Positions 18,105-26,390 of a stretch of 60,511 nt of DNA are shown here, in pieces. A program made the translations under genes and the position numbers. The notes beneath the pieces were generated by a model. The model worked only from the letters and a program-made list of their open reading frames with translations. It had not been told where the DNA came from and made no database searches. Location: positions 1 to 60,511 of the forward strand of contig NZ_BBPM01000047.1 of assembly GCF_000787775.1 (NCBI RefSeq). Direction: 5' to 3'. The stretch's first letter is position 1; each line of letters opens with the position of its first letter. The DNA is from Streptacidiphilus carbonis. GTDB lineage: Bacteria > Actinomycetota > Actinomycetes > Streptomycetales > Streptomycetaceae.

Positions 18105-19058
18105 TCAGTCTCCGTAGTGGACCCAGTACTTGGCGGACCAGAAGAGCAGCCCGGTGATCACGCCGAGGCCGGCGATCATCACCCAGGCCATCGCCGCCGC
18201 GTAGCCCATCTGCTGGAACTGGAAGGCGCGCTGGTAGAGGTAGAGGGTGTAGAAGAGGGTGGAGTCGACCGGACCGCCCTGGCCGTCCCCGACCAGTTGG
18301 GCCGGGGTGAAGGCCTGGAAGGCGCCGATCATCTCGACCACCAGGTTGAACAGGATCACCGGGCTCAGCATCGGCAGGGTGATCGACCGGAAGCGTCGCC
18401 AGGGACCCGCCCCGTCGACTTCCGCCGCCTCGTAGAGCTCGCGTGGAATCTGCTTGAGGCCCGCCAAGAAGATCACCATCGGGGCGCCGAACTGCCACAT
18501 GGCCAGGGCGACGATCACCCAGCGGACGTAGTTGGGGTCCGAGACCCAGGCTTCGCCGCGGATTCCGAAGAGCCGCAGAAAGCCGTTGAAGGGGCCGTCG
18601 GTGTCGAAGGTGCCCTGCCAGACGATGGCGATGGCGACGCTGGTGCCGAGCAGTGAGGGCAGGTAGAACAGCGCCCGATAGACGCCCTGCCCGCGCCGGG
18701 GCCGCGCCAGCAGCAGCGCCACGGCCAGCGCAGCCAACAGCTTCAGCGGAGCCGAGGTGACGACGTACTCCGCGGTGACCTGGATCGAGTGCAGATAGCG
18801 CGGATCGGAGGTGAACAGCCGGCGGTAGTTGGCGAAACCGACCCAGTGCGGCGCGCTGAGCAGGTCATAGCTGGTGAACGACAGATAGAGCGAGTAGAGC
18901 AGCGGAATGGCCAGCACTCCGACGGTGCCGATGATCCACGGGCTCAGCAGGATGAACGCCGGTCCGCCCTGCCGCTTCCCGGGACGGCGGCCCAGGCCTG
19001 GGGCGGCGGTGGAGCGGTCGGGCCGCACCGCCACGGACTCGGCTGTGGCCGACGCCAT
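18105..19058 (-). CDS. Carbohydrate ABC transporter permease (MalF/CUT1 type)
   Basis: This 317-residue protein has a short cytoplasmic leader followed by six membrane segments, the first being FILLSPWIIGTVGVLAIPLLYSLYLS. The EAA loop reads ELYEAAEVDGAGPWRRFRSITLPML. Its start overlaps the stop of the binding-protein gene by one base (TGATG), so the two are translationally coupled. It forms the importer channel with the next gene. Confidence 0.92.
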   Translation of the reverse strand: MASATAESVAVRPDRSTAAPGLGRRPGKRQGGPAFILLSPWIIGTVGVLAIPLLYSLYLSFTSYDLLSAPHWVGFANYRRLFTSDPRYLHSIQVTAEYVVTSAPLKLLAALAVALLLARPRRGQGVYRALFYLPSLLGTSVAIAIVWQGTFDTDGPFNGFLRLFGIRGEAWVSDPNYVRWVIVALAMWQFGAPMVIFLAGLKQIPRELYEAAEVDGAGPWRRFRSITLPMLSPVILFNLVVEMIGAFQAFTPAQLVGDGQGGPVDSTLFYTLYLYQRAFQFQQMGYAAAMAWVMIAGLGVITGLLFWSAKYWVHYGD

Positions 19059-20368
19059 CAGGAGTCCCCGGCCAGCATCTGCTTTGCCTGCTGCATGAAC
19101 TGTCCGGCGGCCTGGTCGATGCTCGCCTTGCCGAACCAGACGCTCTCCGCGGTGCGGACGAAGAGCCCGGTCTCGATCTGGGTGGAGGCGGACGGCGAGG
19201 GCGGCGGTGCAGCGGAGTTGTTGCCGGCCTTGCCCACATAGCCGGTGTAGGCGGCGACCTGCCGTGCCGAGCCGCTGAGGGTGGGCGTGAGCGCCGCGAG
19301 CACTTTGCTGTTGGCCGGCGCGCCGCGGCTGATGCCCAGCTTCAGCCCCGCCTGGGCGTCGTTGATCAGGAAGTCCACCAGTTCGGCGGCCTCTTTGGCG
19401 TGCTTGGAGTGCCCGTACACGCCCCAGTCGACGGAGCGCTTCAGGTAGGCGCCCGGCCGAGCGGCGGTCTCGCCCGGCAGGCCGACGTACTGCCAGTTGC
19501 CGCCGGGCAGGGTAGTGCTGGTGCCGTAGGCATCCATGGCCACCTGCCCCTTGGCGATGGGGACCTTGGTGACGTCACCTGCCACGCCCGGTTCGGTAAC
19601 TGTCGCCGGCGGCACCGCGCCGCTCTTGCGCAGCCCGTCCCAGTAGGTCCACCAGGCCGTCAGCTCCGCCTGGGTGAAGCCGAGGCTCTTGCCGTCCGCG
19701 CTGTAGAGGTTGCCGCCGCGCTGGCGGACGAAGATCTCGAAGGCCTGGACGTTGGCGCTGTCGTCGCCCGCGCCCCAAGTCTTGCCGTCACCCTTGGCGG
19801 ATATCTGCTTGGCCAGGTCTCCGTACTGCTGCCAGGTCATCCCCGCGGTGGGCGCGCCGACGCCGGCTGCGGAGACCAGGGCTGAGTTGTAGAGCAGAGC
19901 GAACGGGTTGGAGCCGGCCGGCACCTCGTAGAGCTTGCCCAGGTAGGAGCCCTGGGCCAGGTATGCGGGGGCGATGGAACTGGTGTCGAGTACGTCCTTC
20001 AGTGCGCCGAGGTCGGCCAGCGAACCCTTGGACGCGTACTTGGAGACGGTGTCCACCTGGAACACATCGGGGGCGTCGCCCGCGGTGACCTCGGTGTCCA
20101 GCTTGTCGTAGTAGCCGGGGTAGGCCGAGGGCTCGCTCTGCACGGTGATGTCCGGGTGCGCCTTCTCAAACAGAGCGACCGCCTCCTGGGTGGCCTGCGC
20201 CCGAGCGGGGTTGCCCCACCAGGTGATACGCAGAACGGTCTTGCCGCCCGCCGAGGTGCCGGTGCCGCCCCCGGCACAGGCGGACAGGGCCAGCAGCACC
20301 CCGGCGACGGCAGCGGCGGTCCCAGCGGTGGCGGCGGTTCTGTGGCAAGTCGCTGCGGGTCGCTTCAT
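19058..20368 (-). CDS. Sugar-binding lipoprotein of a CUT1 ABC importer
   Basis: The 436-residue protein has a lipoprotein signal with lipobox LSAC near residue 31, then the SBP family 1 fold. VLRITWWGNPARAQ, FEKAHPDITV, GDAPDVFQVDT and AKEAAELVDFLI are typical extracellular solute-binding blocks. It is the first gene of the operon and is expressed from the divergent region shared with the LacI gene; the 12-bp site GTGAACGGTCAC lies 13 nt upstream of its start. The sugar is unknown. Confidence 0.93.
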   Translation of the reverse strand: MKRPAATCHRTAATAGTAAAVAGVLLALSACAGGGTGTSAGGKTVLRITWWGNPARAQATQEAVALFEKAHPDITVQSEPSAYPGYYDKLDTEVTAGDAPDVFQVDTVSKYASKGSLADLGALKDVLDTSSIAPAYLAQGSYLGKLYEVPAGSNPFALLYNSALVSAAGVGAPTAGMTWQQYGDLAKQISAKGDGKTWGAGDDSANVQAFEIFVRQRGGNLYSADGKSLGFTQAELTAWWTYWDGLRKSGAVPPATVTEPGVAGDVTKVPIAKGQVAMDAYGTSTTLPGGNWQYVGLPGETAARPGAYLKRSVDWGVYGHSKHAKEAAELVDFLINDAQAGLKLGISRGAPANSKVLAALTPTLSGSARQVAAYTGYVGKAGNNSAAPPPSPSASTQIETGLFVRTAESVWFGKASIDQAAGQFMQQAKQMLAGDS

Positions 20369-20381
20369 TGCGTTCCCTCTC

Positions 20382-20393
20382 GTGAACGGTCAC
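20382..20393. promoter_or_regulatory. LacI-type operator, copy 1
   Basis: GTGAACGGTCAC is an inverted repeat (GTGA/TCAC) lying 13 nt before the binding-protein start. The identical 12-mer occurs again just after the divergent LacI gene at 21561, and a near copy overlaps the region just before its start codon. Confidence 0.65.
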
Positions 20394-20505
20394 ATGTGTG
20401 ATGCCAAGACCATAGGAACCGCCCCGCAGGGCGTCAATAGGGGTCGTGCAGGTTTCCGTGGAACGACAAGGCTCATCCTGGACTCGGCCGACGTGGTGGG
20501 TTATC

Positions 20506-20517
20506 GTGACCGTTGCC
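20506..20517. promoter_or_regulatory. LacI-type operator, near copy abutting the lacI start codon
   Basis: GTGACCGTTGCC matches the reverse complement of GTGAACGGTCAC at 10 of 12 positions and ends directly before the ATG at 20518. Binding here would block a leaderless or very short-leader transcript, which fits autoregulation. Confidence 0.45.
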
Positions 20518-21549
20518 ATGAAGCAGCCAGAATCACCGATCACCATGCGGACCGTCGCCAAGCAGGCCGGCGTGTCCTACCAGACGGTCTCCCGTGTCAT
20601 CAACGAAGCGTCAGGAGTAGCACCGGAGACCCGGTCCCGCGTGCTCACGGCAATGCGCGAGCTCGGCTACCGCCCAAGCCTCGCGGCGCGTTCCCTGGCC
20701 CGGAACCGCACCGAGATCGTCGGTCTGGTGCTGCCCAGCTCCGTCGACCTGACATTCGCCGACGCCCATCTACTGCAAATGGTCGGCGGAGTGGACCGCG
20801 GTGTCAGCGACAACGACTACAGCACTCTGCTGGCCAGCCCCAAGGAGTCGGAGCCGGTACTGTCGGCCTTCCGCAGGCTGGTGCGTCAGCGGACGGTGGA
20901 CGGTGTGCTCATCGAGGCCGGTATGGGCGAGGAGGGCGTCGCCCTGCTGGTCGACGCCGGCTACCCGGTAACAGTCATCGGCCACACCAGCCTTGACGTA
21001 CCGTCGGTCCGCCCGGACGACGAGAGCGGAGCCTACGTCGCCATGCAGCACCTGCTGGCGCTCGGACACCGCCGGATCGCCCTCATCGGCAGCGAGAACC
21101 CGGGCAACCTCGCAGTCGCCGCCCGCCGCTCCGGTTGCGACCGCGCCCTGGCCGACGCCGGCCTGGCGCTGGACATGTCCCTGGTCGAGCGGGGCGAGTG
21201 GACCATCGCCTCGGGCCGGGCGGCCACCGAGCGGCTGCTCGACCTGCCCGCACCACCGACCGCCGTCTTCGCATTCAATGACAGCATGGCCATCGGCACC
21301 CTCCAGGTCGCCCGGGAGCGCGGAATCGAAGTGCCCCGGCAGCTCTCGGTCCTGGGCTTCGACGACACCCCGAGTGCCGCCCTGCTCACTCCGGCTCTCA
21401 CCAGCGTCCGCGTCTTCAGCGCCGAACAAGGCGAGCGCGCGGCCCGCACCCTGATTGGCATACTGCGCGGCATGACCCCACCGAGCTCGCCCGTCATCCT
21501 GCCGAGCCAACTGGTGGTCCGTTCCTCGACCGCGCCACTGACTCGCTGA
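20518..21549 (+). CDS. LacI-family regulator of the divergent sugar operon
   Basis: From ATG at 20518 the protein has 343 residues: helix-turn-helix MRTVAKQAGVSYQTVSRVINE, hinge RPSLAARSLARNRT, and a ligand domain with VFAFNDSMAIG and VLGFDDTPSAALLTP. No ribosome site precedes the ATG, so leaderless translation is possible; longer in-frame starts would cover the operator. It is divergent from the binding-protein gene and flanked by identical 12-bp sites, so it most likely controls the six-gene operon and itself. Confidence 0.92.
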   Translation: MKQPESPITMRTVAKQAGVSYQTVSRVINEASGVAPETRSRVLTAMRELGYRPSLAARSLARNRTEIVGLVLPSSVDLTFADAHLLQMVGGVDRGVSDNDYSTLLASPKESEPVLSAFRRLVRQRTVDGVLIEAGMGEEGVALLVDAGYPVTVIGHTSLDVPSVRPDDESGAYVAMQHLLALGHRRIALIGSENPGNLAVAARRSGCDRALADAGLALDMSLVERGEWTIASGRAATERLLDLPAPPTAVFAFNDSMAIGTLQVARERGIEVPRQLSVLGFDDTPSAALLTPALTSVRVFSAEQGERAARTLIGILRGMTPPSSPVILPSQLVVRSSTAPLTR

Positions 21550-21560
21550 ACCATCCCGGT

Positions 21561-21572
21561 GTGAACGGTCAC
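21561..21572. promoter_or_regulatory. LacI-type operator, copy 2, downstream of the lacI gene
   Basis: An exact second copy of GTGAACGGTCAC lies 11 nt after the LacI stop codon. It could act as an auxiliary operator for looping across the gene, about 1.18 kb from copy 1, or mark the edge of a former promoter for a gene now replaced by a transposase remnant. Confidence 0.5.
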
Positions 21573-21582
21573 GACGGATCAA

Positions 21583-21825
21583 GCAATCGCCCCGAGCCTT
21601 GCCGGGGAAGAGGACCGACTGTCGCGCATGGCCGTCGCCGAGTGTGGGTCTCCACGGCGGGCTGGTAACGCCGTGCGGGCAGGTGAGAGTGCGTTCCTGC
21701 CGGTCGATATGGAAGTCCACCTTGGTGGAGCCGGGATGCGCGGCGGCGCGGGGATCGTCGCGGACCGGGCCGAGGAGGATGATGTCCCAGCGCCGGGCGG
21801 GCTGGAGGCCCTGGCTGGTCGGGCC
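21583..21825 (-). pseudogene. IS1182-like transposase remnant
   Basis: The frame reads LLGPVRDDPRAAAHPGS, VDFHIDRQERTLTCPHGVTS, PPWRPTLGDGHARQSVLF and GKARGDC, the Cys-containing insert seen in IS1182/IS5-like transposases of actinomycetes. The catalytic core is not present on either side. The rest of 21826-22018 shows no gene; a weak CCTGGG/CCCAGG hairpin near 21972-21990 could end the transporter transcript. Confidence 0.65.
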
Positions 21826-22018
21826 CGCGTGGAGGAGGCTCACGTTGCGCTCGGGCACTCGTGGTGGGTGCAACCGGTACTGGGCGGGCCTCGACGGTGT
21901 TGCGAGGCCCACCCAGCCGTGTGCCGGTTCTCTTGCGGTTCCGCCGGTGCCGGTGTTGATCCGGGCCGGCGCCTGGGGTCCGCGCCCAGGGCCGACACCT
22001 GGACCGGGACCGGGGTCG

Positions 22019-24640
22019 TCAGGTGCCCGGGGTCAGGGTGTCCTCCACACCGGGGTTGGCGGCCAGCCAGGTCTGCACGGCCTTCGCCTCGTTGCCCTGT
22101 CCGGCCTGTTGGATGTCGTTCTCCAGTGAACCGAGTTGGGCCTCCGTCAGGTGGAAGTTCTTCAGCCACCCGGCGATCTGCGGGAACTTCTGCGGGAAGT
22201 CCTTGTTGGCGAGCGAGTCGATCTGGTCGTGTGCGCCGAAGGCGCCCTTCGGGTCCGCCAGCTTGGTCAGGCTGTACTTGCTGTAGGCCCAGTGCGGGGA
22301 CCACAGCACCACCGCGATCGGCTGCTTCTTCGCGTAGGCCCGTTCCAGGTCGGCCAGCATGGCCGGCGAGGAGCCCGCGACCAGCGTGAAGTTCTTGTCC
22401 AATCCGTAGGCCGGCAGCACACTGCTCTTGACCAGGCTCATCTCACCGGTGCCGGGTTCGATGCCGATGATCCTGCCGCCGAACTCCGACGCGTGAGCGG
22501 CCAGATCGGACAGCGAGTGGACGTCCTTCACATAGGACGGGACCGTGATCTCCAGCGAGGTCGGCGAGTACCAAGCGCCCAGGTTCACCAGGTCCTTGTG
22601 GTATTTCGCCCAGTACTGCGACTGCGCGTGCGGCAGCCAGCCGTCCAGTTCGAAGTCCACCTGGCCGTTGGACATCGCGGTGAACATGGAGCCCACGTCG
22701 AACTGCTGCAGGTTCACCTTGTAGCCGCGGCGCGTGAGGAGGTCGTCCCACAGGTAGCTGGCGGCGATGTCCTCGTCCCAGGGGAAGTAGCCGAGCGTCA
22801 CGGTCTTGCCGTGGCCGGAGTCCTGCGGGGAGCCGCCAGGGACCGGCGCGAGCTGGTCGACCAGGCCGGGGTGCTTCGCCAGCCAGGACTGCACGGCCTG
22901 CTGCTCGTGACCGGTACCAGCGGCGTGCACGGCGTTCTCCAGGTCGGTCAGGTCCGACTGCGCCATCCTGAAGCTCTTCAGCCACTGGCTGATCTGCGGG
23001 AACTTACCCGGGAAGCTCTTGTTCGCGAGTGTGTGGATCCGGTCGCCCGCCCCGAACAGCCCCTGCGGGTCGGTCAGCTTGGTGAGGTGGTACTTGCTGT
23101 AGGCCCAGTGCGGTGACCACAGTGCCACCGCGATCGGCGTCTTGCTGCGCACCGAGCGGTCGAGGTCGGCCAGCATGCTGGCGGTGCTGCTCGCGGTGAG
23201 CTGGTAGTCCTTGTCCAGGCCGTAGCCCGGCAGCACCTTGGTCTGCAGCAGCTTCATCTCGCCCGCGCCCGGCTCGATGCCGGTGATCTTCCCGCCGAAC
23301 TCGGACGCCTTGCCCTTGAGGTCGGCCAAGGTGCGCACGTCCGTGACGTACGAGGGGACGGCGATCTCCAGCGAGGTCGGCCCGTACCAGGAGCCCAGGT
23401 CGACCAGGTCCTTCTGGTACTGCGCCCAGTACGAGGCGTGCGTGGTGGGCAGCCAGGAATCGAGCTCGAAGTCAGTGGAGCCCTTGGCCATGCTCGCGTA
23501 GAGTGCGCCGACGTCCATCAGCTGCAGATTGGGCTTGAAGCCGCGCTGCTGGAGGACGTCCTGCCACAGATAGCTGGAGGCGACGTCCTCGTCCCAGTTG
23601 ATGTAGCCGAGGTTGACGCTCTGTCCGTGCCCGACGTCGGTGCTGCTGGACGCGGCGGGCGTGGCGTCGGAGCCCTTGTCCTGGGCCAGGTTGAGACCGC
23701 CCGCGACGAGGGCGATCACCAGTACGCCGATCCCGGCAACCGCGCTGGCGGGCCGGTAGCGAAGGACCGACAGGCCGCGCGCCGAGTTGGCCTTGGCCAA
23801 CGCGCGGCGGCCGAGCGGGGAGACCCGCTCGCCGAGCGCTGCGGTCATCCGGTCCAGGTACATGGCGAGGATCACCACGGCGGTGCCGCCCTCGACCCCC
23901 ATGCCGACATTGACCTGGCTGATCGCCGTGTAGATCGACTGGCCGAGGCCGGGTGCACCCACCATGGCGGAGATGACCACCATGGACAGCGCCAGCATGA
24001 TCACCTGATTGAGGCCGGCCAGGATGGTCGGCAGCGCCAGTGGCAGCTGCACGCGCAGCAGGGTGTTGCGCGGGGTGGTGCCGAACGCCTCGGCGGCCTC
24101 TACCAGTTCCCCGTCCACCTGGCGGATGCCGAGGTCGGTCATCCGCACGCCGGGCGGCATGGAGAAGACGATCGTGGCGATCGCGGCGGGCACGATGCCG
24201 GTGCCGAAGAAGAAGATGCCGGGGATCAGGTAGACGAAGGCCGGCATGGTCTGCATCAGGTCCAGTACCGGCCGCAGCAGCGCGTTCCCCCACCGGCTGC
24301 GGGCCGACCAGATGCCGAGGGGAACCGCGAGGAGAATCGTGATGACACTGGCCACGATCACCTGCGACAGCGTCTGCATGGCCGGTGTCCACAGCTGCAG
24401 GGAGTCGATCAGCGCGAGGCCGAGAAAGGCCAGCACACCGGAGAGCGGTCCGCGCAGCCAGAACGCGACGACCGCCAGGATCGCGGCCAGCAGCAGCGGT
24501 TCGGGTTTGCCCAGCACCCAGTCGACGCCGTTGTACATGCCGTTGACCACGGTGGTGACGGCGTCGAAGAGGGGTTGGACGTTGTTCTGCAGGAAGCTGA
24601 CGACGTGTTCGGACCAGTTGCCCAGCGGGACCCGGTACAT
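22019..24640 (-). CDS. Glycine betaine/choline ABC permease fused to two substrate-binding domains
   Basis: This 873-residue protein joins three parts. Residues 1-280 form a ProW/OpuAB permease with membrane helices and the coupling loop VEAAEAFGTTPRNTLLRVQLPLALPTI. A further membrane helix near 310-330 leads outside. Residues about 345-600 and 615-873 are two OpuAC/ProX-type binding domains, each with a WDEDxAxSYLW start, FELDxWLP, SLEIxVPSYV and LWSPHWAYSKY; the second starts after a Gly/Ser-rich linker. The two domains are clearly homologous but differ at many positions, so it is a real old duplication. Its start overlaps the ATPase stop by one base. The pair would import compatible solutes under osmotic stress; the substrate is inferred from family. 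Confidence 0.9.
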   Translation of the reverse strand: MYRVPLGNWSEHVVSFLQNNVQPLFDAVTTVVNGMYNGVDWVLGKPEPLLLAAILAVVAFWLRGPLSGVLAFLGLALIDSLQLWTPAMQTLSQVIVASVITILLAVPLGIWSARSRWGNALLRPVLDLMQTMPAFVYLIPGIFFFGTGIVPAAIATIVFSMPPGVRMTDLGIRQVDGELVEAAEAFGTTPRNTLLRVQLPLALPTILAGLNQVIMLALSMVVISAMVGAPGLGQSIYTAISQVNVGMGVEGGTAVVILAMYLDRMTAALGERVSPLGRRALAKANSARGLSVLRYRPASAVAGIGVLVIALVAGGLNLAQDKGSDATPAASSSTDVGHGQSVNLGYINWDEDVASSYLWQDVLQQRGFKPNLQLMDVGALYASMAKGSTDFELDSWLPTTHASYWAQYQKDLVDLGSWYGPTSLEIAVPSYVTDVRTLADLKGKASEFGGKITGIEPGAGEMKLLQTKVLPGYGLDKDYQLTASSTASMLADLDRSVRSKTPIAVALWSPHWAYSKYHLTKLTDPQGLFGAGDRIHTLANKSFPGKFPQISQWLKSFRMAQSDLTDLENAVHAAGTGHEQQAVQSWLAKHPGLVDQLAPVPGGSPQDSGHGKTVTLGYFPWDEDIAASYLWDDLLTRRGYKVNLQQFDVGSMFTAMSNGQVDFELDGWLPHAQSQYWAKYHKDLVNLGAWYSPTSLEITVPSYVKDVHSLSDLAAHASEFGGRIIGIEPGTGEMSLVKSSVLPAYGLDKNFTLVAGSSPAMLADLERAYAKKQPIAVVLWSPHWAYSKYSLTKLADPKGAFGAHDQIDSLANKDFPQKFPQIAGWLKNFHLTEAQLGSLENDIQQAGQGNEAKAVQTWLAANPGVEDTLTPGT

Positions 24641-25533
24641 CAGCGGCTCCCCTCGGCGTCAGCGGACTCCATCGCGGTGCCGCCGGCGGTCGTGGCGGCG
24701 GACTGCGAAGCGCGCCCGAGCACTCGGTCCCGGTCCACGTCCTCGACGAACGCAGCCACGTAGTCGTCCGCCGGAGCGAGCACGATCTCGGCCGGAGTGC
24801 CCTGCTGGACGATCCGGCCGTCGCGCATCACCGCGATCCGGTCGCCGAGGCGCATCGCCTCATTGAGGTCGTGGGTGATGAAGACGATGCTCTTGCGCAG
24901 GTTGTGCTGGATCTCCAGCAGCTGGTCCTGCATCTCGCGCCGGATCAGCGGGTCGAGCGCGCTGAAGGACTCGTCCATCAGCAGCAGGTCGGCGTCGGTG
25001 GCCAGGGCGCGGGCCAGGCCGACCCGCTGCTGCATTCCGCCGGACAGCTCGTCCGGCCAGGACTGCTCCCAGCCCTCCAGGCTCACCAGGCGCAGTGCCT
25101 CAGCCGCCCGCCGGTCGCGTTCCTCACGCGGGACCTGCTGCACCTGCAGGCCGTATCCGGCGTTCTCCAGGACGCTGCGGTGCGGGAAGAGCGCGAAGTG
25201 CTGGAAGACCATGCTGATGCGGCGCGATCGGACGGCCCGCAGCTCCTTGTCGGGCAGCGTGGTCAGGTTCTGGCCACCGAAGAGGACCCGACCGGAGGTG
25301 GGACGGGTCAGTCCGTTGAGCATCCGCAGCAGTGTCGATTTGCCGGATCCCGACAGGCCCATGACGACGAAGATCTCGCCTGGTTCGACGTGGAACGAGG
25401 CGTCGACCACGGCCGCAGTGGTGCCCTCGGCCCGGAGTACCTCTCGATCGACTCCCCCGCGAAGGCGATCGACGGCATCGTCCGGTTTTCTCCCGAACAC
25501 CTTGAACAGTTGGTCGGCCTCAAGCGTGGTCAC
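24640..25533 (-). CDS. proV: Glycine betaine/proline ABC transporter ATPase
   Basis: GTG at 25533 (MTTLEADQLFKVFGRKP) with GAGAGG just upstream is the likely start, giving 297 residues; upstream in-frame codons lack homology. Walker A GLSGSGKST is at 59-67, signature LSGGMQQR at 163-170 and Walker B with the D-loop DESFSALD at 187-194. The N-terminal FGRKP extension is typical of ProV/OpuAA. The regulatory CBS pair of many homologues is absent, as the protein ends about 40 residues after the ATPase domain. It powers the fused permease encoded next. Confidence 0.92.
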   Translation of the reverse strand: MTTLEADQLFKVFGRKPDDAVDRLRGGVDREVLRAEGTTAAVVDASFHVEPGEIFVVMGLSGSGKSTLLRMLNGLTRPTSGRVLFGGQNLTTLPDKELRAVRSRRISMVFQHFALFPHRSVLENAGYGLQVQQVPREERDRRAAEALRLVSLEGWEQSWPDELSGGMQQRVGLARALATDADLLLMDESFSALDPLIRREMQDQLLEIQHNLRKSIVFITHDLNEAMRLGDRIAVMRDGRIVQQGTPAEIVLAPADDYVAAFVEDVDRDRVLGRASQSAATTAGGTAMESADAEGSR

Positions 25534-25656
25534 GTGCACCTCTCGGTCAGGGCGGATAGGGCAGCCACGACCGTGCCGTGCTGGAGATTGGAAGGCCTCG
25601 CACAACCTGGTTCGCGACTGCGAAGCGGGCCGTACTGATACGACCGAACCCCGGAT

Positions 25657-25674
25657 GTTCGAATGTGATCGAAC
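25657..25674. promoter_or_regulatory. Inverted repeat upstream of the betaine transporter operon
   Basis: GTTCGA and TCGAAC are perfect 6-bp arms around 6 nt, about 125 bp upstream of the ATPase start. It is a plausible regulator site; no regulator gene lies next to it. Confidence 0.35.
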
Positions 25675-25806
25675 GCCCTGGGCGACTTCCCGGCCCGTGT
25701 ACCCGGAGGCCGCGCTCCGCAAAACCGAAAGTGACGGGTGACACGGAAGTTTCACCTCAGGCACGCAAAGTCATCGCCCCAGGTGGGATCTGGCATGAGG
25801 GCCATC

Positions 25807-25822
25807 ATTGGTCTGAACCAAT
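25807..25822. promoter_or_regulatory. Second dre-like inverted repeat (possible DasR site)
   Basis: ATTGGTCTGAACCAAT lies within a 7-bp perfect inverted repeat with a 4-nt centre (25806-25823). It agrees with the dre consensus at about 12 of 16 positions. No intact gene follows on the plus strand, so it may be left over from a lost GlcNAc or chitin gene, or serve the divergent transporter operon. Confidence 0.35.
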
Positions 25823-26390
25823 GCCGATTGGGGCCCATATGGGACCGGCAAGGACGCAGCGGCCGGACCGGGCCTTGGCGGTGGCCTGGCCGCAGCAGCG
25901 GGCGGCGCCGTGACGGCACCCGCCATCGCCCGCCGGCGGCGGGAGAAGTCCGCGACCCGACCGGCCGCCTACGCCAGCTCCCCCGCCGTCACCGCGTCCA
26001 CCACGGCGTTGCGCAGCGCCGACAGCTGCGCATCGGCCGATCCCGTTGCCCAGGCAGACCAGGTCCACCCTGGCGGCCAGGGTCAGGATCGTAGCCCTGG
26101 CCGCCCCGTAGCGGGTGGGGACGGTTTCCATCTCCACGCGTCGGAGTCACACTGCCATCGCGCCGTTCCGGCGCAGGAACGGCGCGACGGCCTCCTCACG
26201 CAACCGACGGCTGAGCGTTGAAACCGGTCAGAGTGGATCTCCCTCCTCGGATGGTCCCGCTTGCATGTGACTAGTGGCTCATCTCGGATCCTTGGCCATG
26301 TAATTGATCCGGCGTTCGTTGCACGGCAGGCTGCTTCCACGTCGTGATCGTGGACGTGGTCGTGGGGCGTCGTCCGGGAGTGTTCGTTCG

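Larger units (their letters stand above)
25534..26390. other. Long region without a confident gene upstream of proV
   Basis: The stretch carries the transporter promoter and two inverted repeats (25657 and 25806). Minus-strand frames near 25960-26080 contain short coding-like runs (for example SALRNAVVDAVTAGELA followed by a stop) that may be gene debris, but I cannot name or delimit a gene. IS630 sequence begins near 26391. Confidence 0.4.

Noticed and set aside
17254-18498. A 414-residue permease with a long N-terminal extension
   Set aside because: The first 132 codons overlap the partner permease in another frame; the ATG at 18102 gives the normal length.
22019-24640. The duplicated binding domain as an assembly duplication
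   Set aside because: The two copies differ at many residues and in their linkers, which an assembly error would not produce.
23438-24763. A 441-codon plus-strand open frame rich in Gln, His and Asp
   Set aside because: It is antisense to the fused permease and has the composition of a GC-rich shadow frame.
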